A DNA stretch of 64,000 nucleotides. Source: Halomonas chromatireducens. GTDB lineage: Bacteria > Pseudomonadota > Gammaproteobacteria > Pseudomonadales > Halomonadaceae. Below, piece by piece: positions 35,562 through 45,397 of the stretch. The notes beneath the pieces are model-generated. The model made no database searches, was not told the origin of the DNA, and was given only the letters and a program-made list of their open reading frames with translations. Within the stretch, counting starts at the first letter, position 1. Each line of letters starts with the position of its first letter. The position numbers were made by a program, and so were the translations under genes. The stretch lies in assembly GCF_001545155.1 (NCBI RefSeq), contig NZ_CP014226.1:1582545-1646544 (forward strand). Reading direction: 5' to 3'.

Positions 35562-38480
35562 ATGCTCGAACTTCGAGGCGCGCCTGCCCTTTCCGCTTTC
35601 CGTCACGACAAGCTGCTGGCTGCCCTGCGCGCGCGGGTTCCCGAGGTCGAGTCCCTGCACGCTACCTACGTGCATTTCGTCGATCATGATGGTGAGCTGT
35701 CCGACGATGAGCGACAGGTCCTCGACCGCCTGCTCGACTATGGCATCCAGAGTGAGGGCGCGAATGATCTTGGCGCCGAGGGGCAGCTGTTTCTGGTGGT
35801 GCCGCGAATCGGCACCCAGTCGCCCTGGTCGTCCAAGGCCACCGATATCGTGCATAACTGCGGCCTGGCGAAGATCCGTCGCCTGGAGCGGGGGATCGCC
35901 TACCGTGTCGTGCTCAGGGCGCCGATGTCCGAGACCGCCTATTCCACCATCGTGGAGACCCTGCACGACCGCATGACCGAGAACGTGCTGGCCGATGCAT
36001 CCGATGCCGCCAGGCTCTTTGCCCATCATGAGCCGGCACCGCTGGGTCAGGTGAATGTTCTCGAAGGCGGCCGAGGCGCCCTGGAGGCGGCCAACGGCGA
36101 ACTGGGACTGGCCCTGGCCGACGACGAGATCGACTACCTGCTGGCCGCTTTCCAGGAGCTGGCGCGCAACCCCACCGACGTCGAGCTGATGATGTTTGCC
36201 CAGGCGAACTCCGAGCATTGTCGCCACAAGATATTCAATGCCGACTGGGTGGTGGACGGCAAGGCGCAGCCGCACTCGCTGTTCAAGATGATCAAGAACA
36301 CCTTCAATGCCTCGCCAAACGACATCCTCTCGGCCTACAGCGACAATGCTGCCGTGATCCGGGGCAGCGAGGCGGGGCGCTTCTTTCCAGCGCCGCTGAC
36401 CGGCAAGGCTGCCGAGCGTGCCGTCTACGGCGCGCAGCACGAGCCGATTCACATCCTGATGAAGGTGGAAACGCACAACCATCCCACGGCCATCGCGCCC
36501 TATCCCGGGGCCGCTACCGGTGCCGGTGGCGAGATCCGTGACGAAGGCGCCACGGGCATCGGTGGCAAGCCCAAGGCGGGTCTCACCGGCTTTACCGTTT
36601 CCAACCTGCGCATCCCCGAGTTCGTGCAGCCCTGGGAAGCCTTCGATTACGGCAAGCCGGACCGGATGCAGTCGGCGCTTTCGATCATGCTCGAGGGCCC
36701 CATCGGCGGCGCCTCCTTCAACAACGAGTTCGGGCGTCCCAACCTTGCCGGTTACTTCCGCACCTTCGAGCAGGATGCCATGGGCGCCGGGGGCATCGAG
36801 CGGAGTGTGGAAGCCAGCATCAACGGCATCGTGATTGCCGACGCCACCGAGGCCGACTGCCCCATTACCTACGCCAATAGCGCCTTCCAGGTCATGACAG
36901 GCTACCGGGAGGAGGAGCTGATGGGGCGTAACTGCCGCTTCCTGCAGGGAGAGGAGACGGACCCCGAAACGGTGGCACTGCTGCGCTCTCGGTTGGCCGA
37001 GCAGCGTGAATGCCATGTCACGCTGCGGAACTATCGCAAGGATGGCAGCGCCTTCTGGAATGCCCTCTACGTGTCGCCGGTGCCCGATAGCGATGGTCGA
37101 GTGACCCACTTTGTCGGCGTGCTGAACGATGTCTCCGAACGCCAGGCTTATGAAGAGCGCCTGGCCCACAGTGCCAGCCACGACACCTTGACGGGCCTGG
37201 CCAACCGGGCGCTGCTGGAAGAACGATTGATTCACCATTTCGCCTTGTCGCAGCGCCAAGGTCACACCATGGCCGTCATGTTCGTGGACCTGGACGACTT
37301 CAAGCCGATCAATGATAGCCTGGGCCATGCCATAGGAGACCGAGTGCTGGTCGAGGTGGCCAGTCGACTGAGTAGCGTCATGCGCCCTGGCGACACCCTT
37401 GGGCGGCTGGGGGGGGACGAGTTCGTGGCATTGCTGCCCGCTACGCCCCATGACGTGCAGGCGCAAATGGCAAAGCGGTTACTCAAGCTCCTGGCAAGAC
37501 CTTATCGCATCGAGCGCCATGAGCTGCACCTGTCGGCGAGTATCGGTATTGCTGTCAGCAGTGACGCTGTCGAGCAGCCTATGGAGTTGATCCAGCAGGC
37601 GGATATGGCAATGTACAGGGCCAAGCAGCAGGGGCGTAATGCCTATCAGTGGTTCACTCACGAAATCACCAGGCGCGTCAATGAGCGGCTGGTGATGCGC
37701 AACGAGCTCCAGGACGCCATTGACACGCAGCGGCTCCAGCTGTATTACCAGCCACTCTATGATCCGGCCCACCACATCGTCTCCGTGGAAGCCCTGCTTC
37801 GCTGGCCACATCCTGACCGGGGTTTTGTACCACCCAGTGAATTCATCCCCTTGGCGGAAGAGACCGGGCAGATCATGCCCATCAGCCGCTGGGTGCTCGA
37901 ACGCGCCTGTCTCGACATGCGTCTGCTGGATACGCGAGGACTCGAAGGCCTCAAGGTAGCGGTCAATCTCTCACCCATGCAGTTTCACCGTTCGGGGTTC
38001 CTCGAGACACTGAGGGAGACACTGGGGCGCCTATCCTTTCCGGCCAACCGGTTGGAGCTGGAGCTGACCGAAGGCGTACTCCTCAATGATGCGGAGGAGG
38101 CTGTCGAGATTCTTCACGCCCTGCGCAGCATGGGGGTCGAGGTTTCCATCGACGATTTTGGCACCGGCTTTTCCAGCCTCAATTACCTCAAGCACTTGCC
38201 CATCAGCAAGGTGAAGATTGATCGCAGCTTCGTCAGCGAAGTGATCGACAGTGCGGATGATGCCTCGATCGTGCAAGCCATCATTTCCATGGCTCACCAC
38301 CTGGGCCTGCTGGTCGTGGCGGAAGGTATCGAAACCGATGAGCAGCATAGCCTGCTGAAGGAGTATGGCTGTGAAATCTTCCAGGGCTTTCTGCTTGCCC
38401 GCCCCATGCCGCTGGCTCAGCTTGAGGCGCTCTTGAGAGCCGACAAGCGGACGAAGCCGGTTACCTCCGGAGGCGGCTGA
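35562..38480 (+). CDS. Chimeric PurL N-terminus fused to LOV-GGDEF-EAL
   Basis: One uninterrupted frame of 972 residues. Residues 1 to about 405 are a normal PurL (phosphoribosylformylglycinamidine synthase) start: [60 protein letters not shown]. The last clear PurL sequence is [12 protein letters not shown]. After [20 protein letters not shown] comes a LOV domain with the flavin cysteine motif GRNCRFLQ (about 456-462), then GGDEF (near 616) and EAL (VEALLRW near 742). The glutaminase and most of the synthetase of the usual 1,290-residue PurL are missing. ATG 35562 has GAGG upstream and matches PurL starts. It could be a deletion fusion or an assembly chimera. Confidence 0.85.
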   Translation: MLELRGAPALSAFRHDKLLAALRARVPEVESLHATYVHFVDHDGELSDDERQVLDRLLDYGIQSEGANDLGAEGQLFLVVPRIGTQSPWSSKATDIVHNCGLAKIRRLERGIAYRVVLRAPMSETAYSTIVETLHDRMTENVLADASDAARLFAHHEPAPLGQVNVLEGGRGALEAANGELGLALADDEIDYLLAAFQELARNPTDVELMMFAQANSEHCRHKIFNADWVVDGKAQPHSLFKMIKNTFNASPNDILSAYSDNAAVIRGSEAGRFFPAPLTGKAAERAVYGAQHEPIHILMKVETHNHPTAIAPYPGAATGAGGEIRDEGATGIGGKPKAGLTGFTVSNLRIPEFVQPWEAFDYGKPDRMQSALSIMLEGPIGGASFNNEFGRPNLAGYFRTFEQDAMGAGGIERSVEASINGIVIADATEADCPITYANSAFQVMTGYREEELMGRNCRFLQGEETDPETVALLRSRLAEQRECHVTLRNYRKDGSAFWNALYVSPVPDSDGRVTHFVGVLNDVSERQAYEERLAHSASHDTLTGLANRALLEERLIHHFALSQRQGHTMAVMFVDLDDFKPINDSLGHAIGDRVLVEVASRLSSVMRPGDTLGRLGGDEFVALLPATPHDVQAQMAKRLLKLLARPYRIERHELHLSASIGIAVSSDAVEQPMELIQQADMAMYRAKQQGRNAYQWFTHEITRRVNERLVMRNELQDAIDTQRLQLYYQPLYDPAHHIVSVEALLRWPHPDRGFVPPSEFIPLAEETGQIMPISRWVLERACLDMRLLDTRGLEGLKVAVNLSPMQFHRSGFLETLRETLGRLSFPANRLELELTEGVLLNDAEEAVEILHALRSMGVEVSIDDFGTGFSSLNYLKHLPISKVKIDRSFVSEVIDSADDASIVQAIISMAHHLGLLVVAEGIETDEQHSLLKEYGCEIFQGFLLARPMPLAQLEALLRADKRTKPVTSGGG

Positions 38481-38496
38481 GTTCGGCCTTCCCGCA

Positions 38497-38524
38497 TTGA
38501 CCTGATCGCACGGGTCAGTAGAAT
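38497..38524 (+). promoter_or_regulatory. Promoter of the guanidine riboswitch/gdx transcript
   Basis: TTGACC (38497-38502) and TAGAAT (38519-38524) spaced 16 bases give a good sigma-70 promoter. Transcription would start near 38531, just before the two riboswitch hairpins. It lies in the gap after the LOV-GGDEF-EAL stop. Confidence 0.6.
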
Positions 38525-38544
38525 CACGGACACGCTTTTCGTCG

Positions 38545-38589
38545 CCGGGACGACCCGGTGTACGACCTCTTCATACCGGGGACGACCCC
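38545..38589 (+). promoter_or_regulatory. Guanidine-II (mini-ykkC) riboswitch
   Basis: Two hairpins each with an ACGA loop: CCGGG-ACGA-CCCGG (38545-38558) and GGGG-ACGA-CCCC (38578-38589), 19 bases apart. This is the defining pattern of the guanidine-II class, in which ligand binding joins the two loops and frees the ribosome site. It lies directly upstream of an SMR gene of the Gdx type, the most common target of this riboswitch. Guanidine is expected to switch expression on. Confidence 0.88.
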
Positions 38590-38612
38590 ATTCCACCATG
38601 GAAGCGAAGCTC

Positions 38613-38927
38613 ATGGCGTGGATCATTCTCGTCGTTGCCGGTCTCCTCGAGGTGGCCTGGGCACTGGGCCTGAAGGCTTCCGAGGGTTTCTCCCGGCCGC
38701 TGCCCAGCGTTCTGACCATCATCGCCATGGTTGCCAGTTTCTACCTCCTCGCCCAGGCAATGAAAGTGCTGCCGGTAGGCACCGCCTATGCCATATGGGT
38801 GGGCATTGGCGCCGTGGGTACGGTAGTGCTTGGCATACTCCTCTATGGCGACAGCGCGTCACCACTGCGCCTGCTCAGTCTGGTTCTGATCCTGGCGGGG
38901 CTGGTGGGGCTGAAGTTGGCCGGATAG
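38613..38927 (+). CDS. gdx: Guanidinium exporter, SMR family
   Basis: A 104-residue four-helix proton antiporter (formerly SugE) that exports guanidinium as a dimer. It begins [20 protein letters not shown], with the essential Glu in the first helix (LLEVAW). The later stretches ATAIW-like [20 protein letters not shown] and [15 protein letters not shown] are typical. The start at 38613 is preferred for homologue length; ATG 38598 would add five residues. The upstream guanidine-II riboswitch supports the function. A GAF-GGDEF gene follows 32 bases later. Confidence 0.93.
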   Translation: MAWIILVVAGLLEVAWALGLKASEGFSRPLPSVLTIIAMVASFYLLAQAMKVLPVGTAYAIWVGIGAVGTVVLGILLYGDSASPLRLLSLVLILAGLVGLKLAG

Positions 38928-38959
38928 GATGCAGTACAATGCACAAAAGTGAGGTATCC

Positions 38960-40000
38960 ATGTCAATGCCGCCGCAAGGCCTACCCTCCGGCGAACTGCT
39001 CGACCAGCTGGCGCGGGCTGTGACCGACAACGATGACCTGGAAAGCCTGGTAAGGCCATTACTCGAGCTGCTGCAGGCCGTGACAGAGCTGGAATCCACT
39101 TACCTGACCACCATCGATCCGGATGAGCGTTTTCAGCACATCCAGTTTGCCTACAATCCCCATGGACTGACGATTCCCGAAGGTCTTTCGGTGCCCTGGA
39201 GCGATACGCTCTGCAAGCGTGCGTTGGATGAAGGGCGTGCGTACACCGACACTGTCGCCGAATGCTGGGCCGATTCGGGTGCGGCCAGGCAACTGGGCCT
39301 GGTGACCTACCTCAGTGCCCCGGTCAGGGTGGGTGACAGTGAGCTGTATGGCACGTTATGCGGTGCCAGCGCCTCTCGTGTCGCGGTCACCGCCGAGGCA
39401 GAGCGGCTGCTGGGCCTGTTCGCGAACCTGATCGCCCGGCAGATCGAGCGTGATCGACTGCTGCAGAAACTGCGGCAGGAGAACTCGCTGTTCAGCAGCT
39501 ATGCCCTCACCGACCCCTTGACCGGCATACCCAACCGACGTGCCCTCTACCATGAGCTTTCCCGAAGCCTGGCCAATGCGGCCCGCTATGGGGAGGCACT
39601 GTATATCGCCTTCATCGACCTCGATGGCTTCAAGGCCATCAATGACCAATATGGCCATGACGCGGGTGACAGGTTCCTGATCAGCATGACCTCCGTGCTG
39701 ACCAAGGGACTGCGAACCGGCGATTACCTGGCCCGGACTGGTGGGGACGAATTCGTCTTTTTTGGTCTGGGCAGCAGAGCGGATACTGCGGACAAGGATG
39801 AGGATGTCTTGCACCACCGACTCGAAAGCCTGACCACCGGACGCTTTGATATCGGGTATCAGTCCATCGAGTATCCGGGTGCCAGCGTCGGCTTGATACG
39901 GGCCGGGAACGGTGAGCGGGATATCGACGGGTTGCTGAAACGGGCCGATGCGGCAATGTATGTGGTAAAACGGGCTAGGCGGAGTAGAAGGCAGTTTTGA
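38960..40000 (+). CDS. GAF-GGDEF diguanylate cyclase
   Basis: A 346-residue soluble protein. A GAF-like sensor domain covers about residues 25-165 (YLTTIDPDERFQHIQFAYNP, TYLSAPVRVGDSELYGTLCG). The GGDEF domain covers 180-345 with TGGDEF, DPLTGIPNRRALYHEL and IDLDGFKAINDQYGHDAGD. No RxxD site is evident right before the catalytic loop. GAGG lies before ATG 38960; the ATG at 38939 is an alternative. It begins about 32 bases after gdx, so co-transcription from the riboswitch-controlled promoter is possible. Confidence 0.9.
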   Translation: MSMPPQGLPSGELLDQLARAVTDNDDLESLVRPLLELLQAVTELESTYLTTIDPDERFQHIQFAYNPHGLTIPEGLSVPWSDTLCKRALDEGRAYTDTVAECWADSGAARQLGLVTYLSAPVRVGDSELYGTLCGASASRVAVTAEAERLLGLFANLIARQIERDRLLQKLRQENSLFSSYALTDPLTGIPNRRALYHELSRSLANAARYGEALYIAFIDLDGFKAINDQYGHDAGDRFLISMTSVLTKGLRTGDYLARTGGDEFVFFGLGSRADTADKDEDVLHHRLESLTTGRFDIGYQSIEYPGASVGLIRAGNGERDIDGLLKRADAAMYVVKRARRSRRQF

Positions 40001-40144
40001 ACCGTGTCGGTTTGCTTGGTGACTCCAATGGCAATGAGCGGACAGTGGGAGTGATTACGCTGGCAGCCGGTGGTGTTGCTTGGATATGCCAAGGGCTTCA
40101 GCCACACTGGCAGGGCAGGCATGGATGCGAGTCAAGGAGGACAT

Positions 40145-41464
40145 ATGAGACCCATCATTCGTCGCGGGCTGCTATGGGGCAGCCTCTATCTGGTATTGGC
40201 GCTACTACCACTCGGCATCGCGCTCATCGTCTTGCCCGAAGAAACCCGCGGTCTGCTCGGTGCCACCGGCGTGATGTTCGGTCTGCTGGCGCTGGGGGTG
40301 TTCGGCATGCAGGTCGTCATCTCCGGTCGGCACCGCTGGTTTGCAGAGAGCATTGGCTTCGACAATATCCTGCAGTTTCACCGCCAGACCGGGCTGCTGG
40401 CGCTGTGGCTGGTGGTGGCGCATCCGCTGCTGATTTTTGCCAGCGACCCGAGCTATATCGAGTTTCTTGACCCCCGCGACGATACCCTGCGCGCTCTGGC
40501 CCTGATCGGCTTGCTGATTGCCAGCGTGGTGCTGATCATCAGTTCACTATGGCGAGTGCAACTGGGGCTGTCCTACGAATGGTGGCGCCTGCTGCATGGT
40601 GGCCTGGCGCTATTCGTGATACTCGGCGGGTTAGGCCACGCGCTGATGGCCAGCCACTACACGGCCGGCTGGCTCACCGCCGGGCTGCTCGTTGTGGTCC
40701 TGATGGTGCCGGTATATCTACTGCTCGACTCCCGACTGATCCGCCTATGGCGATTGCGCAAGCGGCCCTGGCAGGTGGTCGACAATCAGCCAGCCCTGGG
40801 CGATGCCACCACTCTGACCCTGGAGGCCGAGGGTGACCATCGCTTCGACTTCAATGCCGGCCAGTTCTTCTGGATCACCCTCGGTGACTCACCGTTCTCG
40901 CTGCAGCAGCACCCCTTCTCGCTGGCATCGAGCGCCTGCAGCCCGGGACGGGTCGCTTTCACCGCCAAGAATCTCGGTGACTTCACCGCCACTCTGCCGG
41001 ACGTGACTCCCGGCACCCGGGCCTTCATCGAGGGGCCTTACGGAGCATTCATCCCCAATGTGAGCAGCGCCTCCGGGGTGGTGATGCTAGCCGGTGGTAT
41101 CGGCGTGACACCGATCCTGAGCATCCTGCGCACCTTCCGCGACCAGGGGGTGACCCTGCCGCTGTGGTTGATCTACGCCAACCCCAGTTGGGACGAGGCG
41201 ACCTTTCGTGATGAGCTTGCCGAGCTGGAGGCCGAGTTGCCGCTGAAGGTTATCCACGTGCTCAGCGACCCGCCCGAGGGCTGGCAGGGCGAGACCGGCT
41301 ACATCGACAAGGCGTTGCTGGAACGCTGCCTGCCGGAAGATGACGGCCAGCGCGAGTATTTCATCTGCGGGCCGGAGCCGATGATGAACGCAGCAGAGGG
41401 GGCACTGGTCGAGCTTGAAGTGCCTGCCACGCGGCTTACGTCCGATCGTTTCGACATCGTTTGA
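40145..41464 (+). CDS. Ferric reductase-like membrane flavoprotein
   Basis: A 439-residue protein with about six N-terminal membrane helices (to residue 205) and a cytosolic FAD/NAD(P)-binding module. His pairs in LQFHRQTGLLALWLVVAHP and WRLLHGGLALF fit the bis-haem ferric-reductase-like domain. The FAD motif is LQQHPFSLASSA, the NAD loop is LAGGIGVTPILSILR, and the end is YFICGPEPMMNAAE. AAGGAGGACAT is an excellent ribosome site. It may reduce ferric iron or another extracytoplasmic acceptor. A 32-residue gene follows 11 bases later. Confidence 0.88.
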   Translation: MRPIIRRGLLWGSLYLVLALLPLGIALIVLPEETRGLLGATGVMFGLLALGVFGMQVVISGRHRWFAESIGFDNILQFHRQTGLLALWLVVAHPLLIFASDPSYIEFLDPRDDTLRALALIGLLIASVVLIISSLWRVQLGLSYEWWRLLHGGLALFVILGGLGHALMASHYTAGWLTAGLLVVVLMVPVYLLLDSRLIRLWRLRKRPWQVVDNQPALGDATTLTLEAEGDHRFDFNAGQFFWITLGDSPFSLQQHPFSLASSACSPGRVAFTAKNLGDFTATLPDVTPGTRAFIEGPYGAFIPNVSSASGVVMLAGGIGVTPILSILRTFRDQGVTLPLWLIYANPSWDEATFRDELAELEAELPLKVIHVLSDPPEGWQGETGYIDKALLERCLPEDDGQREYFICGPEPMMNAAEGALVELEVPATRLTSDRFDIV

Positions 41465-41475
41465 GGAGGCTGATC

Positions 41476-41574
41476 ATGATCATGCTGCATCAATATGTCC
41501 GCTACGCCGGCAACCTGGCCGGTATCGTTCTGGTAGGGGTAGCCGTTGCGGTTGCCGTGATGGTGGTCCGATGA
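41476..41574 (+). CDS. 32-residue single-span membrane protein
   Basis: The peptide starts MIMLHQYVRYAGNLAGIVLV and continues as a hydrophobic helix ending VVR. GAGGAGG sits seven bases before ATG 41476. The frame begins 11 bases after the ferric-reductase-like gene, so it is very likely the second gene of that operon. It may be a small accessory or assembly subunit of that membrane flavoprotein. No homologue is recognised. Confidence 0.6.
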   Translation: MIMLHQYVRYAGNLAGIVLVGVAVAVAVMVVR

Positions 41575-41584
41575 CAGAGCGTCA

Positions 41585-42253
41585 TCAGCTGTAGAAGCGC
41601 GTAAAGGACTCAAGCCCTTCACGCTCGGGTGCGAAGCCGTTCTCCGGTGCGTTGGGATCGGCATGGCCGAGTGCCAGCGCACACAGCACCAGCTCGCTGT
41701 CGTCCAGCGTCAGCTGCTCGCGAATCACGCGGTGATAGGGGGCGATGGCGGCCTGGGCACAGCTGTGCAGGCCCTGACCGCGGGCGGCCAGCATCAGGCT
41801 TTGCAGGAACATGCCGCAGTCCATGAAACTGCCGGTATCCAGGCGCCGGTCGAGGGTCAGGATCATCGCTACCGGGGCATCGAAGAAGGCATAGTTGCGC
41901 CTCGCCTGGGCCAGGCGCTTGTCGCGCTCCTCCCGTTGGATACCCAGTGTCTCGTAAAGGCCGTATCCGCAGCGCCGGCGCCGGCTAATATATGGCTCGA
42001 ACCATTCACGCGGGTAGTAGACGTATTCGGCCTGGTGCTGGCCGGGCTCCCCATCAAAGGCTGCCTCAAGCGCATTGCGCAGTGCCGCCAGCGGCTCGCC
42101 GGTGACCACATGTATCTGCCAAGGCTGGATGTTGCTGCCGCTGGGGGCCTGTCTCGCCACGTTCAGCAGATGCTTTAGCGTCTCTCGCGGCACGGGGGTG
42201 GGCAGGAAGCGACGCACCGATCGTCGCGACATAATGGCATCGTCTACATGCAT
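41585..42253 (-). CDS. Nitroreductase-family FMN enzyme
   Basis: A 222-residue flavoenzyme of the nitroreductase superfamily. It starts MHVDDAIMSRRSVRRFLPTP, with ARQAPSGSNIQPWQIHVVTG (FMN binding) and GQGLHSCAQAAIAPYHRVIR, and ends in the typical GFAPEREGLESFTRFY. Dimeric members reduce nitroaromatics, quinones or enones with NAD(P)H. The start at 42253 follows GAGGTGCCTTCC. It converges on the ferric-reductase operon. Confidence 0.9.
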   Translation of the reverse strand: MHVDDAIMSRRSVRRFLPTPVPRETLKHLLNVARQAPSGSNIQPWQIHVVTGEPLAALRNALEAAFDGEPGQHQAEYVYYPREWFEPYISRRRRCGYGLYETLGIQREERDKRLAQARRNYAFFDAPVAMILTLDRRLDTGSFMDCGMFLQSLMLAARGQGLHSCAQAAIAPYHRVIREQLTLDDSELVLCALALGHADPNAPENGFAPEREGLESFTRFYS

Positions 42254-42734
42254 GGAAGGCACCTCATAGCGATGAGTGGCCTATCATGGTGCCGTCTTCC
42301 CAGCAGATTTGCGATGCCAAAGACAGAGCTCATAGCTCATGTGGGTTGCGGAGTCGCTGCCCAGGCTCAGTTGTCATACTGGTGCAAGCGCCTGAATAAA
42401 AGGGCGTACCTTGCTGTGCTTGGGGCGGGAAAGGCGTTTTCGTCGATGGGGAAGCCTTCGCGCAGTGGATCGGCTTTGATGCGCCTGCTCCGGCACGGGG
42501 TGGGTAGCTACCGACCGAACGCATCGTGCTAATTAAGCATAAGCGCAGCTGCTGCGGCAATTTTTCAACGCCTCTCCTGGCCCCCGTTTCACTGCTGCTG
42601 GTGGTGGTGGGGCTTTGGTTCAGCCTGCAACGCCTGGCAAGAGAGTCAGGGCTGTCGTCACTTGCCGTGGGAGAAAACTTTGACGAGGCTGAAGGCTCCC
42701 CCAGCAGGATTTTCCGCTCAGGAGAGCTACGACC
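42254..42734. other. Gene-free stretch between nitroreductase and DUF302 genes
   Basis: About 480 bases in which open frames exist but none has a recognisable protein or good ribosome site. CGCA-GCTGC-TGCG followed by GCAATTTTT (about 42,545-42,563) may be a weak terminator. Base composition varies more than in the flanking genes, perhaps showing rearranged DNA. Confidence 0.45.
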
Positions 42735-43569
<835 letters not shown>

Positions 43570-43605
43570 ATTGAAGGTTGAGGTGGTTAACATGGTTCGG
43601 GGGGT

Positions 43606-43653
43606 AAAAGGGAGGGTGCCGCGTCGTACCGGTCAAGAGCCCGACGCGGCACC
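43606..43653 (-). terminator. Terminator after the SLC13 gene
   Basis: Eleven-base arms GGTGCCGCGTC (43615-43625) and GACGCGGCACC (43643-43653) form a strong hairpin just past the SLC13 stop at 43670. On the minus strand they are followed by CTCCCTTTTACC. The T run is short, so efficiency is uncertain. Confidence 0.55.
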
Positions 43654-43669
43654 GCCCACCGCCGCTGGG

Positions 43670-45292
43670 TCAGAACTGCAGCCCGAGCGCGAAGCCGCCG
43701 ATCAGGTAGCAGAAGAGGGTGATCAAGACGATACCGATGACGTTGAGTACGACCCCGCCACGCGCCATCTGGGCGATGGTGACCGCGCCGGTGCCGAAGA
43801 CAATGGCGTTCGGGGGCGTACCGACCGGCAGCATGAAGGCGCAGGTCGCGGCGAAGGCCGCCGGGATCAGCAGCGTCATCGGGTCGGCGCCGATACCGAG
43901 CGCAACGCCCCCGAGCACGGGGATGAAGGTCGCGGCGGTTGCCGTATTGCTGGTCACCTCGGTCAGGAACAGGATGATCGTAGCCACGGCGGCGACCAAC
44001 AGGATGATCGGCAGCATGCCGAGGCCCGTGACCTGCTGGCCGAACCAGCTGTCGAGGCCGGACGCGGCGACGGCGCCGGCGAGGCTCAGGCCGCCACCGA
44101 ACAGAAGCAGGACGCCCCAGGGCAGCCCGTCCTCGGCATCCTGCCAGGTCAGTACCATCTCGCTGCGGCCTCTCCCGGGCAGGATGAACATCGCGATGCC
44201 GGCGGCCACGGCGATGGCGGTGTCGTTGAGATTGCCCAGCGGCCCCAGCCATTGGCCTACGCCCGGGATGTTGCCGAGTACGCCGGGTACGACCCAGAGG
44301 AACGCCGCCGAGAGGAACACCAACAGCACCATCTTCTCACCCTGACTGAAGGTGCCGAGCTTCTGGATCTCCCCATCGATCATCTCTTTTCCGCCGGGGA
44401 TCTCCTCGACCTTGAACGGGTAGAGCACCCGGGTCATCAGCACCCAGCCCACCAGGATGAAGGTGAAGGCCAGCGGCACGCCGAGCATCATCCACTCGAG
44501 GAAGCCGATGTTGCGCCCCAGTTCATCGGCGGCATAGCCGGCAACGATGGCGTTCGGCGGGCTGCCGAGCAGGGTGCCGAGGCCCCCCATGCTCGCCGAC
44601 CAGGCGATCGCCAGGAGCAGGCAGAGGCCGAACCGCTTGATGTTGTCATCGAAGATGAAGTCCACATGACCGGGCCGGTGGTGGTCATGATCATGGCCGG
44701 CGGGGTCGTGCCCGGGCGTGGCCGTCTTCAGCGACTCGCCGCTACGCTCTGCGACCAGGGCCAGCACGGAGAGTCCGATCGGCAGCATCATCAGCGTCGT
44801 CGCGGTATTGGATACCCACATCGACAGGAAGCCCGTGGCGAGCATCATGCCGAGCACGATGCGCTTCGGCTCGACACCCACCCGTGCCAGCGTCAGCAGC
44901 GCAATGCGGCGATGGAGGTTCCATTTCTCCATGGCGATGGCGATCAGAAAACCGCCGAGGAAAAGAAACACAATGGGGCTGGCATAGGGCGCCGTGGCCT
45001 CACCGACGGTCCGCGCCGTCACCATCGGGATCAGCACGATCGGCAACAAGGATGTGGCCGAGAGCGGGATCGCCTCGGTCATCCACCAGACCGCCATCAG
45101 GGTGGCGATCGCGGCGACCCAGCGCGCGTCTGACGACAGTCCCTCGGCATAGCCCATGGCGATCCATACGATCAACGCCATGACCAGACCGAAGGCACGC
45201 AGGCCCCAGATCATTTTCGCGGATCGCTCACCGGGTCCTTGCTCTCCGGAGAAGTCTTCGTATTCTCCTTGCTGGCGAGGTTGCTCGGCCAT
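43670..45292 (-). CDS. SLC13/DASS-family dicarboxylate (or sulfate) symporter
   Basis: A 540-residue inner-membrane sodium/anion symporter with about eleven to twelve helices. The two conserved hairpin motifs are visible: VSNTATTLMMLPIG and TSNTATAATFIPVLGG (SNT signatures), each followed by PPNAIV repeats (LLGSPPNAIVAGYA, LPVGTPPNAIVFG). An insertion rich in His and Asp (GHDHDHHRPGH, near residue 200) occurs in a cytoplasmic loop. The start at 45292 follows GGAGGAGG. It lies downstream of lpdA in the same direction and may import malate or succinate for the adjacent malic enzyme and pyruvate dehydrogenase. Substrate is inferred. Confidence 0.9.
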   Translation of the reverse strand: MAEQPRQQGEYEDFSGEQGPGERSAKMIWGLRAFGLVMALIVWIAMGYAEGLSSDARWVAAIATLMAVWWMTEAIPLSATSLLPIVLIPMVTARTVGEATAPYASPIVFLFLGGFLIAIAMEKWNLHRRIALLTLARVGVEPKRIVLGMMLATGFLSMWVSNTATTLMMLPIGLSVLALVAERSGESLKTATPGHDPAGHDHDHHRPGHVDFIFDDNIKRFGLCLLLAIAWSASMGGLGTLLGSPPNAIVAGYAADELGRNIGFLEWMMLGVPLAFTFILVGWVLMTRVLYPFKVEEIPGGKEMIDGEIQKLGTFSQGEKMVLLVFLSAAFLWVVPGVLGNIPGVGQWLGPLGNLNDTAIAVAAGIAMFILPGRGRSEMVLTWQDAEDGLPWGVLLLFGGGLSLAGAVAASGLDSWFGQQVTGLGMLPIILLVAAVATIILFLTEVTSNTATAATFIPVLGGVALGIGADPMTLLIPAAFAATCAFMLPVGTPPNAIVFGTGAVTIAQMARGGVVLNVIGIVLITLFCYLIGGFALGLQF

Positions 45293-45397
45293 CGTTAGGT
45301 CCTCCTCCGGTGTGCATGTTCAGGCGTTCCCGGGTTCACGGCTGAGGGCGGACCGCCGCTTGAGCACGGCGGCGTCAGCCGCCCACTGGCATTCACC

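Noticed and set aside
35406..37466. A 686-codon minus-strand frame opposite purL-LOV
   Set aside because: It has no recognisable domain, and the plus strand encodes clear PurL and LOV sequence; it is treated as a shadow.
43571..45133. A 520-codon plus-strand open frame opposite the SLC13 gene
   Set aside because: It is highly charged and repetitive in composition and is the antisense shadow of a well-recognised membrane transporter; long empty antisense frames are common in GC-rich DNA.
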